Source: Vibrio fluvialis
GTDB taxonomy: Bacteria > Pseudomonadota > Gammaproteobacteria > Enterobacterales > Vibrionaceae
Length of the DNA: 64,000 nt
Direction of reading: 5' to 3'
NCBI RefSeq assembly: GCF_900460245.1
Contig: NZ_UHIP01000001.1
Span: forward strand, 2,542,001 to 2,606,000
Below the pieces are notes generated by a model. It had not been told where the DNA came from. It saw nothing but the letters and a program-made list of their open reading frames with translations, and made no database searches. Of this stretch, positions 9,107 to 16,656 are shown in pieces. Each line of letters starts with the position of its first letter. Within the stretch, counting starts at the first letter, position 1. The position numbers and the translations under genes are program-made.

Positions 9107-9613
9107 TTAGCGCCAAAAATGAGTCAAACGAAACCAGCTGGAACGAACTTTGCCTGCCAGCTCATTGGGGGATAGTTGTAAACGCTGACGAATGATGCCG
9201 ATGGCCGTGCGGCTTTCCAGCACTCCGACAACGCGGTGCTCTTCATCCAACACCGGCAACAACGCCCATGGACTTTGGCGCAGACGCAACGCCGCTTGAT
9301 AAGCCGGAGCAACGGGTGAAACAAAAAACTGGGAGCCTTGAGCCAACGTAAGAATGGGTAATGTCGGTTCCGCAACTGCCAACGCCGACAGCGGAACCAG
9401 CCCCAAATAGGTGCCTTCGTCCGAGGTGACGATCACTGCATCGATCAATTGGCCGACGACGTGCAGGCTGCGCAGCATGTGAATAACATGATGCACTTTC
9501 AGATCGTCCCCCACGCAAAAACAGTCTTGGGTGAGATGATCACGAACCCGGTTAAAACCGGAGATGCGCAGCACCAAGCTGGGCTGACGCTCAAAGATGG
9601 GTGTAACAGTCAT
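9107..9613 (-). CDS. CBS-domain protein paired with MgtE
   Basis: This 168-residue cytosolic protein contains two CBS-like repeats and no membrane segment. The first includes VHHVIHMLRSLHVVGQLIDAVIVTSDEGTYLGLVPLSAL. The second includes SPWALLPVLDEEHRVVGVLESRTAIGII. CBS pairs bind adenosyl nucleotides or divalent ions and regulate partner proteins. MgtE already has its own CBS pair, so a separate CBS protein directly upstream in the same direction suggests an extra regulatory subunit or sensor for the channel. This is inferred from context only. Its ribosome binding site is folded into a small hairpin (see 9622-9638). Confidence 0.75.
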   Translation of the reverse strand: MTVTPIFERQPSLVLRISGFNRVRDHLTQDCFCVGDDLKVHHVIHMLRSLHVVGQLIDAVIVTSDEGTYLGLVPLSALAVAEPTLPILTLAQGSQFFVSPVAPAYQAALRLRQSPWALLPVLDEEHRVVGVLESRTAIGIIRQRLQLSPNELAGKVRSSWFRLTHFWR

Positions 9614-9621
9614 AGCTCTCT

Positions 9622-9638
9622 CCTGAGATTAGCTCAGG
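9622..9638 (-). promoter_or_regulatory. Hairpin overlapping the ribosome binding site of the CBS gene
   Basis: On the minus strand CCTGAG and CTCAGG form a 6-bp stem with a 5-nt loop. The 3' arm shares its AGG with the Shine-Dalgarno sequence AGGAGAGAG, about 8 bases before the ATG at 9613. Closing the stem would mask the ribosome binding site. It could be a translational switch for the CBS-mgtE pair. No trigger is visible. Confidence 0.45.
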
Positions 9639-10281
9639 ACAAAGAAACCTTAATGCACCGCAGCACCCACGCGTGGAATAGCGCAAGTTTGCTGCGTGAT
9701 CCCGACGGCTTTCACGTCATACAAGCGGCCGCGCCCGTTAACACGTACGCAAACAACGTTGCCATACCCGAGAAGGTCTGGTCGGGAAACTGGAATGTTC
9801 GAAAACGGATGAGAGAATCTGCATCTGCCAGCGATGATGATCACCAAGCAAATGCGAAAAGCAGAAAGCTGGTGAACTAGAAACCGCGTGGCATTTTCGT
9901 TAAACCGAAAAGACCATACTGTGATATTCGACTACTCGATGAGTCCATAGGTTTCTGTTGTTCCTCGAAAAATTAAACGATAGTCAGCGCAAAACGCGCT
10001 GTGATTAATAAGCGAGCGGGATGCTAAATCTGGCGTAAAATCTTGTCAACGATTGCACAACTACCAAGAGCATTTTTAACCCAGCGCTGACAACCAGACC
10101 GAAACCTGACACAAGTTTTAATATTTCCATTCAGGAAAGTAATAAGCCAGAGAGCGTTGTGCTTTCATTTCCGTTCGTCACCAAACTGCAATCGAAACGC
10201 CATCAAAGCCTCATCCAATCGCAGCGGTTCTGACACAATCGCGCTCTAGCATGACGATAAAACACGGATCGTGAGGACGTT
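9639..10281. other. Non-coding stretch between the divergent CBS/mgtE pair and olsF
   Basis: About 640 bp without a convincing gene. It should contain the promoters of both divergent units. The half next to the CBS gene (9640-9900) is GC-richer and has several short inverted repeats, for example CCACGCGTGG at 9669-9678, so a structured leader is possible. I could not match it to the M-box or another Mg2+ riboswitch. Two CTGACA words at 10087 and 10106 recall Pho-box halves but have the wrong spacing. Confidence 0.4.
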
Positions 10282-12036
10282 ATGCTTTCCACCAGCCCTT
10301 TTAAATTGCCGCGCAAAACCCCCTTTGGCCTGGGTGAACAATTCGCCGAATGGGCGACAGGTTTAAACCAACTTGATAAATTTTACGCCCAGCGCCCGGC
10401 TGGGTGCGATACGGCGCAGTTTCTGCGTTTCACGCTCGAAGTGTTGGGCATTGATTACCAAGTGGTGAAAGGCTCACTGGGCCAAGTGCCGCAAACGGGT
10501 GCGACCGTGGTCGTGGCGAACCATCCGCTTGGCTGCGTGGAAGGGGTGATTCTGGCTGAACTGCTACTGACTCGCCGCTCAGACATCGAGATCCTCGCCA
10601 ATCACTACCTCAAAACCGTCCCCGAGCTCGATGAACTGTTTATCGGCGTGGATGTGTTTGAAACCCGCCAAGCGCACAAAGCCAATTTGCTGGCTCTGCG
10701 TCAGGCGCATAAACATCTGGAACAAGGCGGCTTATTGCTGATGTTCCCTGCCGGCGAAGTGTCGCAACTGGTCGACAACAAACAACGTCGTTTGGAAGAC
10801 AAAGAGTGGAGCCAGTCGGTCAGCCGCCTGATCAAAAAACACAAAGCCAAATCGGTGCCGGTGTACATCGATGGCCAGAACTCCAAACGTTTTTATATGG
10901 CGGGGAAAATCCACCCACTGCTGCGCACCCTGATGCTCGGGCGCGAACTGCTGAATAAAAAGCAGAGCTGCATCGACATCGCGATCGGCGAAACCATTCA
11001 CTACAAAGAAGTGAACGATCTGTGCGATCAGCAATTGGTCAACTACCTGCGCTTGAACACCTATTTGTTGCACAACCCTGCCACCATTACGCGCAACAAA
11101 ACCGCGCAAGATAGCTCGCTGGCACCGATAGATGCCCGCTTGCCGCTGGATGATCTACGCCAAGACATCGCGCGTCTGTCATTTTCGGAGCATCTGCTGC
11201 GCCACAACGAATTTGATGTGTACTGCACGCGAGCAGAGAACATCCCCGCCATCCTGCATGAAATTGGCCGTGTGCGAGAACTCAACTTTCGCCAAGTCGG
11301 TGAAGGCACTGGTTTATCATTGGATATTGACGAGTTCGACCGCGACTATCTGCACCTGTTTATCTGGGATCGCGAACATGAGGTACTGGTCGGCGCGTAT
11401 CGCTTAGGGTTGGTCGATGAACTGCTGGCAAGTCGCGGCATTGATGGGCTGTACTCCAGCACACTGTTTCAATACGACCCGCGCTTTCTGCACAACATGG
11501 GCAAAGCGATTGAAATGGGCCGCTCGGTGATTGATGAAGCCTACCAAAAAAGCATGGCGCCTCTGTTACTGCTGTGGAAAGGTATCGCCACTTACGTGCA
11601 ACGCCATCCGGACTACACGCACCTGTTTGGTCCGGTGAGCATCAGCAGCGACTACAGCGATCAGGCACGTCGCCTGCTGGCCGACACCATGACGCTACAT
11701 TACTACGACAAAGCACAGGCCGAACTGGTGGAAGCGACCAATCCGCTACCGACGGGTCAAAACCTGTGGAATGCCAGTCTGCTGACGTCGCTCGCCGACC
11801 TGCAATTGCTGTCGCGTGTGATTGCCCGCATTGACGAAGGCAAAGGTATTCCGGTGTTGCTGCGCCAATACCTTGGCCTCAATGGCAAACTGGTCAGCTT
11901 CAACATCGACCCGGATTTTAACGATGCGCTCGATGGTTTGATTGTGGTCGATTTGCGTAATGTGCCACAGCGTACCCTCTCTCGCTACATGGGCAGTCAG
12001 GAAGCGCAGCAATATCTGGGCTATCACGGCCGTTAA
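10282..12036 (+). CDS. olsF: Bifunctional ornithine-lipid synthase, OlsF type (acyltransferase + GNAT-like N-acyltransferase)
   Basis: The 584-residue protein joins two acyltransferase modules. The N-terminal half carries a PlsC/OlsA-like domain with VVVANHPLGCVEG (N80-H81-P82) and LLMFPAGEVS. The C-terminal half carries an OlsB-like N-acyl module (RVRELNFRQVGEGTG, the region around EMGRSVIDEAYQKSMAPLLLLWKGIATYVQRHP). OlsF proteins acylate ornithine twice to make phosphate-free ornithine lipids for the inner membrane, and the V. cholerae homologue at the same place near glmS (VC0489, from memory) is linked to phosphate limitation. Older annotations call it a putative hemolysin. The gene stands alone and has a GAGG ribosome binding site before ATG 10282. 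Confidence 0.8.
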   Translation: MLSTSPFKLPRKTPFGLGEQFAEWATGLNQLDKFYAQRPAGCDTAQFLRFTLEVLGIDYQVVKGSLGQVPQTGATVVVANHPLGCVEGVILAELLLTRRSDIEILANHYLKTVPELDELFIGVDVFETRQAHKANLLALRQAHKHLEQGGLLLMFPAGEVSQLVDNKQRRLEDKEWSQSVSRLIKKHKAKSVPVYIDGQNSKRFYMAGKIHPLLRTLMLGRELLNKKQSCIDIAIGETIHYKEVNDLCDQQLVNYLRLNTYLLHNPATITRNKTAQDSSLAPIDARLPLDDLRQDIARLSFSEHLLRHNEFDVYCTRAENIPAILHEIGRVRELNFRQVGEGTGLSLDIDEFDRDYLHLFIWDREHEVLVGAYRLGLVDELLASRGIDGLYSSTLFQYDPRFLHNMGKAIEMGRSVIDEAYQKSMAPLLLLWKGIATYVQRHPDYTHLFGPVSISSDYSDQARRLLADTMTLHYYDKAQAELVEATNPLPTGQNLWNASLLTSLADLQLLSRVIARIDEGKGIPVLLRQYLGLNGKLVSFNIDPDFNDALDGLIVVDLRNVPQRTLSRYMGSQEAQQYLGYHGR

Positions 12037-12045
12037 ACCGCTCAA

Positions 12046-12075
12046 CACGGCGATGGTCACTGGATCATCGCCGTG
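12046..12075 (+). terminator. Hairpin after olsF
   Basis: The perfect 10-bp inverted repeat CACGGCGATG / CATCGCCGTG with a 10-nt loop starts 10 bp after the olsF stop. It lacks a good T-tract, so it may be a weak terminator or an mRNA-end stabiliser. Confidence 0.5.
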
Positions 12076-12298
12076 ACCTTACAGACAGTTTTGAAATCAT
12101 AACGAACGGTCAAAAACTCGCCTTCAAACCAAACATATCGCTAATACTGAAATATAAACTAACATTAAAATCCTAAAATAATCCGACATACAGCAGACTC
12201 CTTCAGCATCACTCGCCTTCTTTTCTCCACAGCCAATTGACGTTTTTTTGTTCTAACCAGAAGATTATCCGGTCAATAACAATAAAAATGAGGAAGTT

Positions 12299-13378
12299 AT
12301 GTTGACTAAGTCTGCCATACACAAAGGAATGACCACCGCCTTACTCTTGTCTCTGACCCTATTCAGTGGCTTCAGTGCAGCAGCGGAAAAAGTCTATCGT
12401 CTCAAGCTGGCCGAAACGTGGGGGGCGAACACTCCAATTCTCGGTGATGCCTCACGCAATATGGCCAAACTGGCGGAAGAGATGTCGAACGGGCGACTAC
12501 AGATTCGTATCGATTCGGCCAATAAGCACAAAGCGCCACTGGGCGTGTTTGATATGGTCAAATCCGGTCAGTACGATCTGGGTCATTCCAGCTCTTATTA
12601 CTGGAAAGGCAAGGTACCGAATACGCTGTTTTTCTCTTCTATGCCGTTTGGCATGATCACTATGGAACAGTACGCCTGGTTCTTCTACGGCGGCGGCATG
12701 GAGCTGATGCAGAGAGTTTATGAACCTTTTGGTCTGCTCTCATTTCCCGGCGGCAACTCCGACATTCAGATGGGCGGCTGGTTTAAAAAAGAGATCAACT
12801 CCATTGATGATCTGCAAGGGCTGAAGATGCGCATTCCGGGTTTTGCCGGAGAAATATTTGCAAAAGTCGGCGCTAAGCCTACGAATATTGCACCGGGGGA
12901 ACTGTATACCTCACTTGAGCGCGGCACGATTGATGCGCTGGAATGGGTGGGACCAGCGTTCGATCTGCGCATGGGTTTTCAGAAAATTGCACCTTATTAC
13001 TACACAGCCTGGCATGAACCAGGGTCAGAGACACAGTTCCTGGTGAACAAAAAAGTCTGGGATTCGCTGCCGAATGATCTGCAGGTGATCCTGAAAACGG
13101 CGTTCCGCGTCGCGGCATTTGATATGTACGCTCAGGCGATTGACGCCAATGCAACGGCCTGGGCACAGATGACGACTGAACATCCGGACATCAAAGTCCG
13201 CGATTTCCCGCCAGCCGTGTTAGACGCCATGCGTAAAGCCAATGATGAGCTGTTACAAGAACTCGCAGCCAACGATCCTCTCGCCAAAGAGATCATCGAA
13301 TCTCAACACAGTTATCTGAAGAAAGTGCGTGACTGGACTAAGATTTCGACACAAGCCTATCTCAACTCTAACCCATAA
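12299..13378 (+). CDS. TRAP-type transporter substrate-binding protein (DctP family)
   Basis: This 359-residue periplasmic protein has a signal peptide (residues 1-28, ending GFSAAA). It is followed by a DctP fold: YRLKLAETWG at the start, then MAKLAEEMSNGRLQIRID, PGGNSDIQMGGWFKKEINSIDDLQGLKMRIPGFAGEIFAKVGAKPTNIAPGELYTSLERGTIDALEWVGP. The arginine of LKMRIP is the residue that normally salt-bridges a carboxylate ligand. TRAP systems also need DctQ/DctM membrane subunits. None is adjacent, so it is an orphan binding protein. It ends at the hairpin in which the transposon inserted. Confidence 0.9.
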   Translation: MLTKSAIHKGMTTALLLSLTLFSGFSAAAEKVYRLKLAETWGANTPILGDASRNMAKLAEEMSNGRLQIRIDSANKHKAPLGVFDMVKSGQYDLGHSSSYYWKGKVPNTLFFSSMPFGMITMEQYAWFFYGGGMELMQRVYEPFGLLSFPGGNSDIQMGGWFKKEINSIDDLQGLKMRIPGFAGEIFAKVGAKPTNIAPGELYTSLERGTIDALEWVGPAFDLRMGFQKIAPYYYTAWHEPGSETQFLVNKKVWDSLPNDLQVILKTAFRVAAFDMYAQAIDANATAWAQMTTEHPDIKVRDFPPAVLDAMRKANDELLQELAANDPLAKEIIESQHSYLKKVRDWTKISTQAYLNSNP

Positions 13379-13381
13379 CGA

Positions 13382-13407
13382 AAAAGGGCTGCCAATGGCA
13401 GCCCTTT
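13382..13407. terminator. Former bidirectional terminator shared by the dctP-like gene and glmS, interrupted by the transposon
   Basis: AAAAGGGCTGCC-AAT-GGCAGCCCTTT is a 12-bp stem with a 3-nt loop, directly after the dctP-like stop. Joining the two flanks at the duplicated CCTTT restores AAAAGGGCTGCC...GGCAGCCCTTTTT, which is a good terminator in both directions. The insertion point lies in the right arm. The dctP-like gene keeps the hairpin because the first transposon base is also T. glmS has lost it. Confidence 0.8.
13403..13407. repeat. Target site duplication, left copy (CCTTT)
   Basis: The five bases immediately before the transposon's TGTGGG end are repeated exactly after the other end at 33167-33171. 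A 5-bp duplication is the Tn7 family rule. Confidence 0.93.
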
Positions 13408-13560
13408 TGTGGGCCAGTAATAAAGTTTCATACTGACCCATTTTGTAGATGCTGATTTTTGGCAGGTAAAAACAGTGTCGAAAAATAAAGTATCATACAA
13501 CTTTGTGTCGTCACACTATAAATCAAACCACACATGAGTATTAAAGTATCATACTAGACC
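13408..13560. repeat. Transposon left end with three spaced TnsB-type sites
   Basis: Three copies of AAAGT(T/A)TCATAC occur at 13422-13433, 13487-13498 and 13543-13554, all in the same orientation and spaced 65 and 56 bp apart. Tn7 left ends have three separated TnsB sites in about 150 bp, so number, spacing and length agree. Confidence 0.88.
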
Positions 13561-13831
13561 CATGATCACTTTTGGACATAGTTGAGTTACAACGTTTGCT
13601 AACTTAGTAATTCTGGCACTATCATTTATTTTTCTAGATTCGGCGGCTCGGGAAGAGACTTGTCGTTTTTGTGCTCTTCTTGATGCGGGGGAACTAAGGT
13701 AAGTGCGAGGTTATCCTATTCAGCAGCTAACTCAGGTTTATCCGCAACGCGCTCTAGGTGATGAATCTGCGTACTTTGGCCGTTGATGGGCTGCAGTGAA
13801 AGCTGGCACTGCCTATCTTGACCGACCACTT
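13561..13831 (-). other. Left-end region with a possible decayed coding remnant
   Basis: No intact gene is seen. On the minus strand one frame is open from 13967 down to a TAA at 13626-13628, except for a single TAG at 13716-13718. It overlaps the 3' part of the unknown gene 13832-14713 in another frame. The translated text is rich in charged residues (KAKEKKRREL, PPHQEEHKND). It may be the frameshifted original C-terminus of that gene or simply chance. Confidence 0.3.
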
Positions 13832-14713
13832 TCAGTTCTCTACGTTTCTTTTCCTTAGCTTTGTTGGATTTTTTGTCACCGATGCGGCCGAGATTGCACG
13901 GGCTTTCATGGCAACAGGTTCGGTGATCAGGCTGTGTGCTGATGATTGAAAGACTTGCCCTCGCGCCCTAACATCGGGATCTCTATTTTGTAAACTGGTT
14001 TGATTCCATTTTATAACAGTAGGTAATCTAACGAACGTTTGATTATTTAAAGTAGCTATTTTGTCTTGAGGGGCACTAGCCAGATGCTCTCGCACCTCGG
14101 ATTTTGATAAGCCCGTCACTTCATGGAGTATGCTAGCATCCATATATAGGCGGTAATTGACCACTTGGGTGTCTGTCTGCACCTGTAAAGCCGTTATGGG
14201 GTTCTCACCATCCCCATCATGACTGACGACAGTTTGAGAGCCTGCTATTAATGCTATTTTACTTGATTCATCCATAAATTCATTCTCTTGCATCAATGAT
14301 GCATCAAGTGCATTTTCTATCTGCTCAATAATGCCCGTATAACTTAAATCGTTTGCTAAGTTTACCGTGTCAATCGTACTTTCGATGAGGGCTTGCTGAC
14401 TGCTGTCCCTAGGCTGCTCAAGTCGTTCATATAAGAATTCCAACGTGCAGCCTTGCGCCATATAAGGCACTTTATTTTTCCACTTCACCTCACCCTCGTC
14501 AGCTTCAGCCAGCGCTTTCCTCAGACCTCTTGCGTCTGTGCCAATGGACTGCGCTAAAGAAGGGATGTTGTAAAACGGCGTGTGGGTTTCGTTAGCATGA
14601 TCAAGCACTGTAAAAGAGGTTTCTAACAGAGCTTGGTTATTTTGGTCGATGGTATCATTGAGATCTAGAGCAACATTACTGGCTTGAGAGGTGACAAGTT
14701 CAGACAAAGGCAC
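13832..14713 (-). CDS. Hypothetical protein in transposon cargo
   Basis: I do not recognise this 293-residue protein. It has no signal peptide or membrane segment and is acidic and polar in its first 200 residues. Segments such as NIPSLAQSIGTDARGLRKALAEADEG and HEVTGLSKSEVREHLASAPQDKI look like short helical or helix-turn-helix units, which could mean DNA binding. It lies 27 bp downstream of the J-domain gene on the same strand, so the two are probably one operon. The start is a GTG at 14713, preceded by no good ribosome binding site, so the true start is uncertain. The 3' end may be frameshifted, because a neighbouring frame continues for another 200 bp. Confidence 0.5.
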   Translation of the reverse strand: MPLSELVTSQASNVALDLNDTIDQNNQALLETSFTVLDHANETHTPFYNIPSLAQSIGTDARGLRKALAEADEGEVKWKNKVPYMAQGCTLEFLYERLEQPRDSSQQALIESTIDTVNLANDLSYTGIIEQIENALDASLMQENEFMDESSKIALIAGSQTVVSHDGDGENPITALQVQTDTQVVNYRLYMDASILHEVTGLSKSEVREHLASAPQDKIATLNNQTFVRLPTVIKWNQTSLQNRDPDVRARGQVFQSSAHSLITEPVAMKARAISAASVTKNPTKLRKRNVEN

Positions 14714-14740
14714 TTGAGTTGATTTCTCATGTCAGCACCA

Positions 14741-15154
14741 TTAAAGCGTCATCATATTATAAAGCTCATTGAGTTTATCAAATGCTTTCGCAGCATCCTT
14801 GTAACCTGGGTTTTTGTCTGGGTGCACTTGCACAGACAACGACTTGTACCATTTTTTAGCTGCTTGGCTGTCGTCGTACATATCAGGAGTAATGCCCAAA
14901 AGCTGATTACGGCGTTTGCCATCAACCTCAAGCAACAAGAACATCAGCTTGTCTTTCTGTGATTTAAAGTAATCAACTTCAGCCAATGAGATGTCGGCGA
15001 TTCCTTTGGCTTGGAGCTCTTCCAATTGAGACTGAACTAAAGATAACTTCTCGGACAACGAATTGTGCTCTGCGTGCTCTTTCTTTAGCTTAAGAAACAA
15101 AAGAGCATTGAGGACCGCAAAGCTTAGGGTCGTGATAATCAAGATAGTGTTCAT
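14741..15154 (-). CDS. Membrane-anchored J-domain (DnaJ-like) protein
   Basis: This 137-residue protein has one N-terminal membrane segment (ILIITTLSFAVLNALLFL, residues 3-20). A charged, probably coiled-coil stretch follows (KKEHAEHNSLSEKLSLVQSQLEEL). The C-terminal J-domain contains the invariant HPD at residues 111-113 and the flanking helices KKWYKSLSVQV and DAAKAFDKLNELYNMM. J-domains recruit and stimulate DnaK-type Hsp70, so the protein may bring Hsp70 to the membrane or to a partner. The ATG at 15154 is preferred because AAAGG lies 7 bases upstream. An in-frame start at 15238 would add another hydrophobic segment. It precedes the unknown gene 13832-14713. Confidence 0.75.
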   Translation of the reverse strand: MNTILIITTLSFAVLNALLFLKLKKEHAEHNSLSEKLSLVQSQLEELQAKGIADISLAEVDYFKSQKDKLMFLLLEVDGKRRNQLLGITPDMYDDSQAAKKWYKSLSVQVHPDKNPGYKDAAKAFDKLNELYNMMTL

Positions 15155-15256
15155 GAGATACCTTTCAGTTGCAAATAATCTGTACAATATGTACGTCGCT
15201 GAAATTATACATAATCCAAGTAATAAAGGCTCTACCACTGATAATTTGAGCGTTGT

Positions 15257-15541
15257 TCAAAGTCTGAAATCAGAATGAATACCGAGCTTAGAGTATCGCT
15301 CAATGCGAATCAGGGTGACGGTTATTACCTGATGAACGATTGCGAATGGAAAAGACCACGTCAGTACAATTGATAACTTACCGCCTGCGAAAGCGAAAAA
15401 TCTACATAAACCAGTGCCTGGATTTAGTTTGCCACTACAGATTTCAGCTATCATAAAGTAAGTATATAAATAATAAGAAATTTTATGTATCCCTTTCTTT
15501 TTGAAGAGAAAAATTGAAATCCACCTCGATTTAGCGAGCAT
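15257..15541 (-). CDS. Possible small hypothetical protein
   Basis: A 94-codon open frame in the 433-bp gap between the J-domain gene and the methyltransferase. The C-terminal half has a hydrophobic stretch (IVLTWSFPFAIVHQVITVTLI) and a basic tail. There is no clear ribosome binding site and codon use is not persuasive. The frame may be fortuitous over an otherwise non-coding or structured stretch. Nothing else is seen in this gap apart from the methyltransferase -10 box. Confidence 0.25.
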   Translation of the reverse strand: MLAKSRWISIFLFKKKGIHKISYYLYTYFMIAEICSGKLNPGTGLCRFFAFAGGKLSIVLTWSFPFAIVHQVITVTLIRIERYSKLGIHSDFRL

Positions 15542-15564
15542 TATGAGGTAAACTACGAAGAGGA

Positions 15565-15570
15565 TATAAT
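15565..15570 (+). promoter_or_regulatory. Candidate -10 box of the methyltransferase gene
   Basis: A perfect TATAAT lies 18 bp before the ATG at 15588, but the -35 region at the expected distance is poor (TATGAG). Transcription from it would leave an mRNA with a leader of only about a dozen bases and no clear Shine-Dalgarno sequence. Confidence 0.4.
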
Positions 15571-15587
15571 TTATTGGTTATAACTAT

Positions 15588-16637
15588 ATGAAAAACATAG
15601 TTAGTGTAGATCTATTTTGCGGTGCGGGAGGATTAACTCGAGGGCTACTTGACTCTGGAATTCAGGTATCTGCTGGACTAGATATAGAAAGCAGTTGCAA
15701 ATATGCATATGAGTCAAACAACGGAACGACTTTCCACTGTAAAGATGTAACATCTTTGAAAGCGAAAGAACTATCAGGTATGTATCCTGAAGGTGATATC
15801 AAGCTATTAGCTGGGTGTGCTCCGTGCCAACCTTTCTCCACATATTCTCAAGGACGAGATGTGAAAAAAGATAAGAAATGGCCTTTGCTCTATGCATTTT
15901 CAAGACTAATCAAAGACACCCAACCAGATCTCGTTACAATGGAGAATGTTCCTGATGTGACCAAACACAAGGTATACCATGACTTTGTTAAGACTTTGAA
16001 AAAGCAGGGCTATAATATTTGGGCTGATACTGTATATTGCCCGGATTATGGGGTTCCTCAAACTCGAAGTCGCCATGTTTTACTAGCGTCTAAGCTCGGC
16101 TCTATTTCATTAATTCCCAAGACTCACAACCCTGATGAATATATCACAGTGAGACAGGCTCTCTCAGAACAACAGCTGCCAAAAATAAAGGCAGGCTCAG
16201 CCTCCAAACTTGATCGCCTTCACAAAGCTGCGGGCCTATCAGAACTCAACATGAAGCGTATGAAAGCCTCTAGACCTGGAGGCTCCTGGAAAGATTGGCC
16301 GAAACACCTCATAGCAGAATGCCATAGAAAACCAAGCGGTCAAACATACTCCAGCGTTTATTCCAGAATGAGTTGGGATGAACCCGCCCCAACAATGACC
16401 ACCCAATTTTTCGGATTTGGTAATGGCAGATTTGGACATCCAAAAGAAAACAGAGCAATATCGCTGCGAGAGGGTGCAATTTTCCAAACGTTCCCTGACT
16501 GGTACAAATTTACTGAAGATACTAAGCCAATTCAAACCAGCGTCGTAGGAAAAATGATCGGTAATGCCGTTCCTCCCAGGCTGGGACAAGTGATAGGTGA
16601 ATCATTCAAAAAGCATATTGAAGAACTGAAACTTTAA
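15588..16637 (+). CDS. C5-cytosine DNA methyltransferase, DISARM DrmMII-like
   Basis: This enzyme would transfer a methyl group from SAM to cytosine C5 in a specific DNA sequence. The 349-residue protein has the ordered motifs of the family: DLFCGAGGLTRG (SAM binding, residues 8-19), the catalytic APCQPFS with Cys80, MENVP with Glu119, a QTRSR motif, a variable target-recognition region (about 190-270) and the C-terminal GNAVPP. In class 2 DISARM a C5 methyltransferase (DrmMII) marks host DNA as self. Here it is the first of two co-directional genes, 19 bp before the NERD-helicase, and convergent with drmB/drmA-like genes. It could also be a stand-alone Dcm-type enzyme. The target site cannot be read from sequence. 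Confidence 0.85.
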   Translation: MKNIVSVDLFCGAGGLTRGLLDSGIQVSAGLDIESSCKYAYESNNGTTFHCKDVTSLKAKELSGMYPEGDIKLLAGCAPCQPFSTYSQGRDVKKDKKWPLLYAFSRLIKDTQPDLVTMENVPDVTKHKVYHDFVKTLKKQGYNIWADTVYCPDYGVPQTRSRHVLLASKLGSISLIPKTHNPDEYITVRQALSEQQLPKIKAGSASKLDRLHKAAGLSELNMKRMKASRPGGSWKDWPKHLIAECHRKPSGQTYSSVYSRMSWDEPAPTMTTQFFGFGNGRFGHPKENRAISLREGAIFQTFPDWYKFTEDTKPIQTSVVGKMIGNAVPPRLGQVIGESFKKHIEELKL

Positions 16638-16656
16638 AACCACAGGGAATTAGAAC

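Noticed and set aside
9449..9880. 143-codon plus-strand open frame across the start of the CBS gene
   Set aside because: It lies antisense to the well-supported CBS gene for a third of its length, has no family-like text or ribosome binding site, and is best explained as a shadow frame.
9640..9900. Mg2+ riboswitch (M-box) in the leader of the CBS-mgtE pair
   Set aside because: I could not find the conserved M-box core words. Only short local inverted repeats are visible.
10087..10112. Two CTGACA words upstream of olsF as a Pho box
   Set aside because: Pho-box halves repeat every 11 bp and read CTGTCA. These are 19 bp apart with a different middle base.
15180..15196. CTGTACAATATGTACG resembling a LexA box upstream of the J-domain gene
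   Set aside because: The right half lacks ACAG, so it does not meet the CTGT-N8-ACAG rule.
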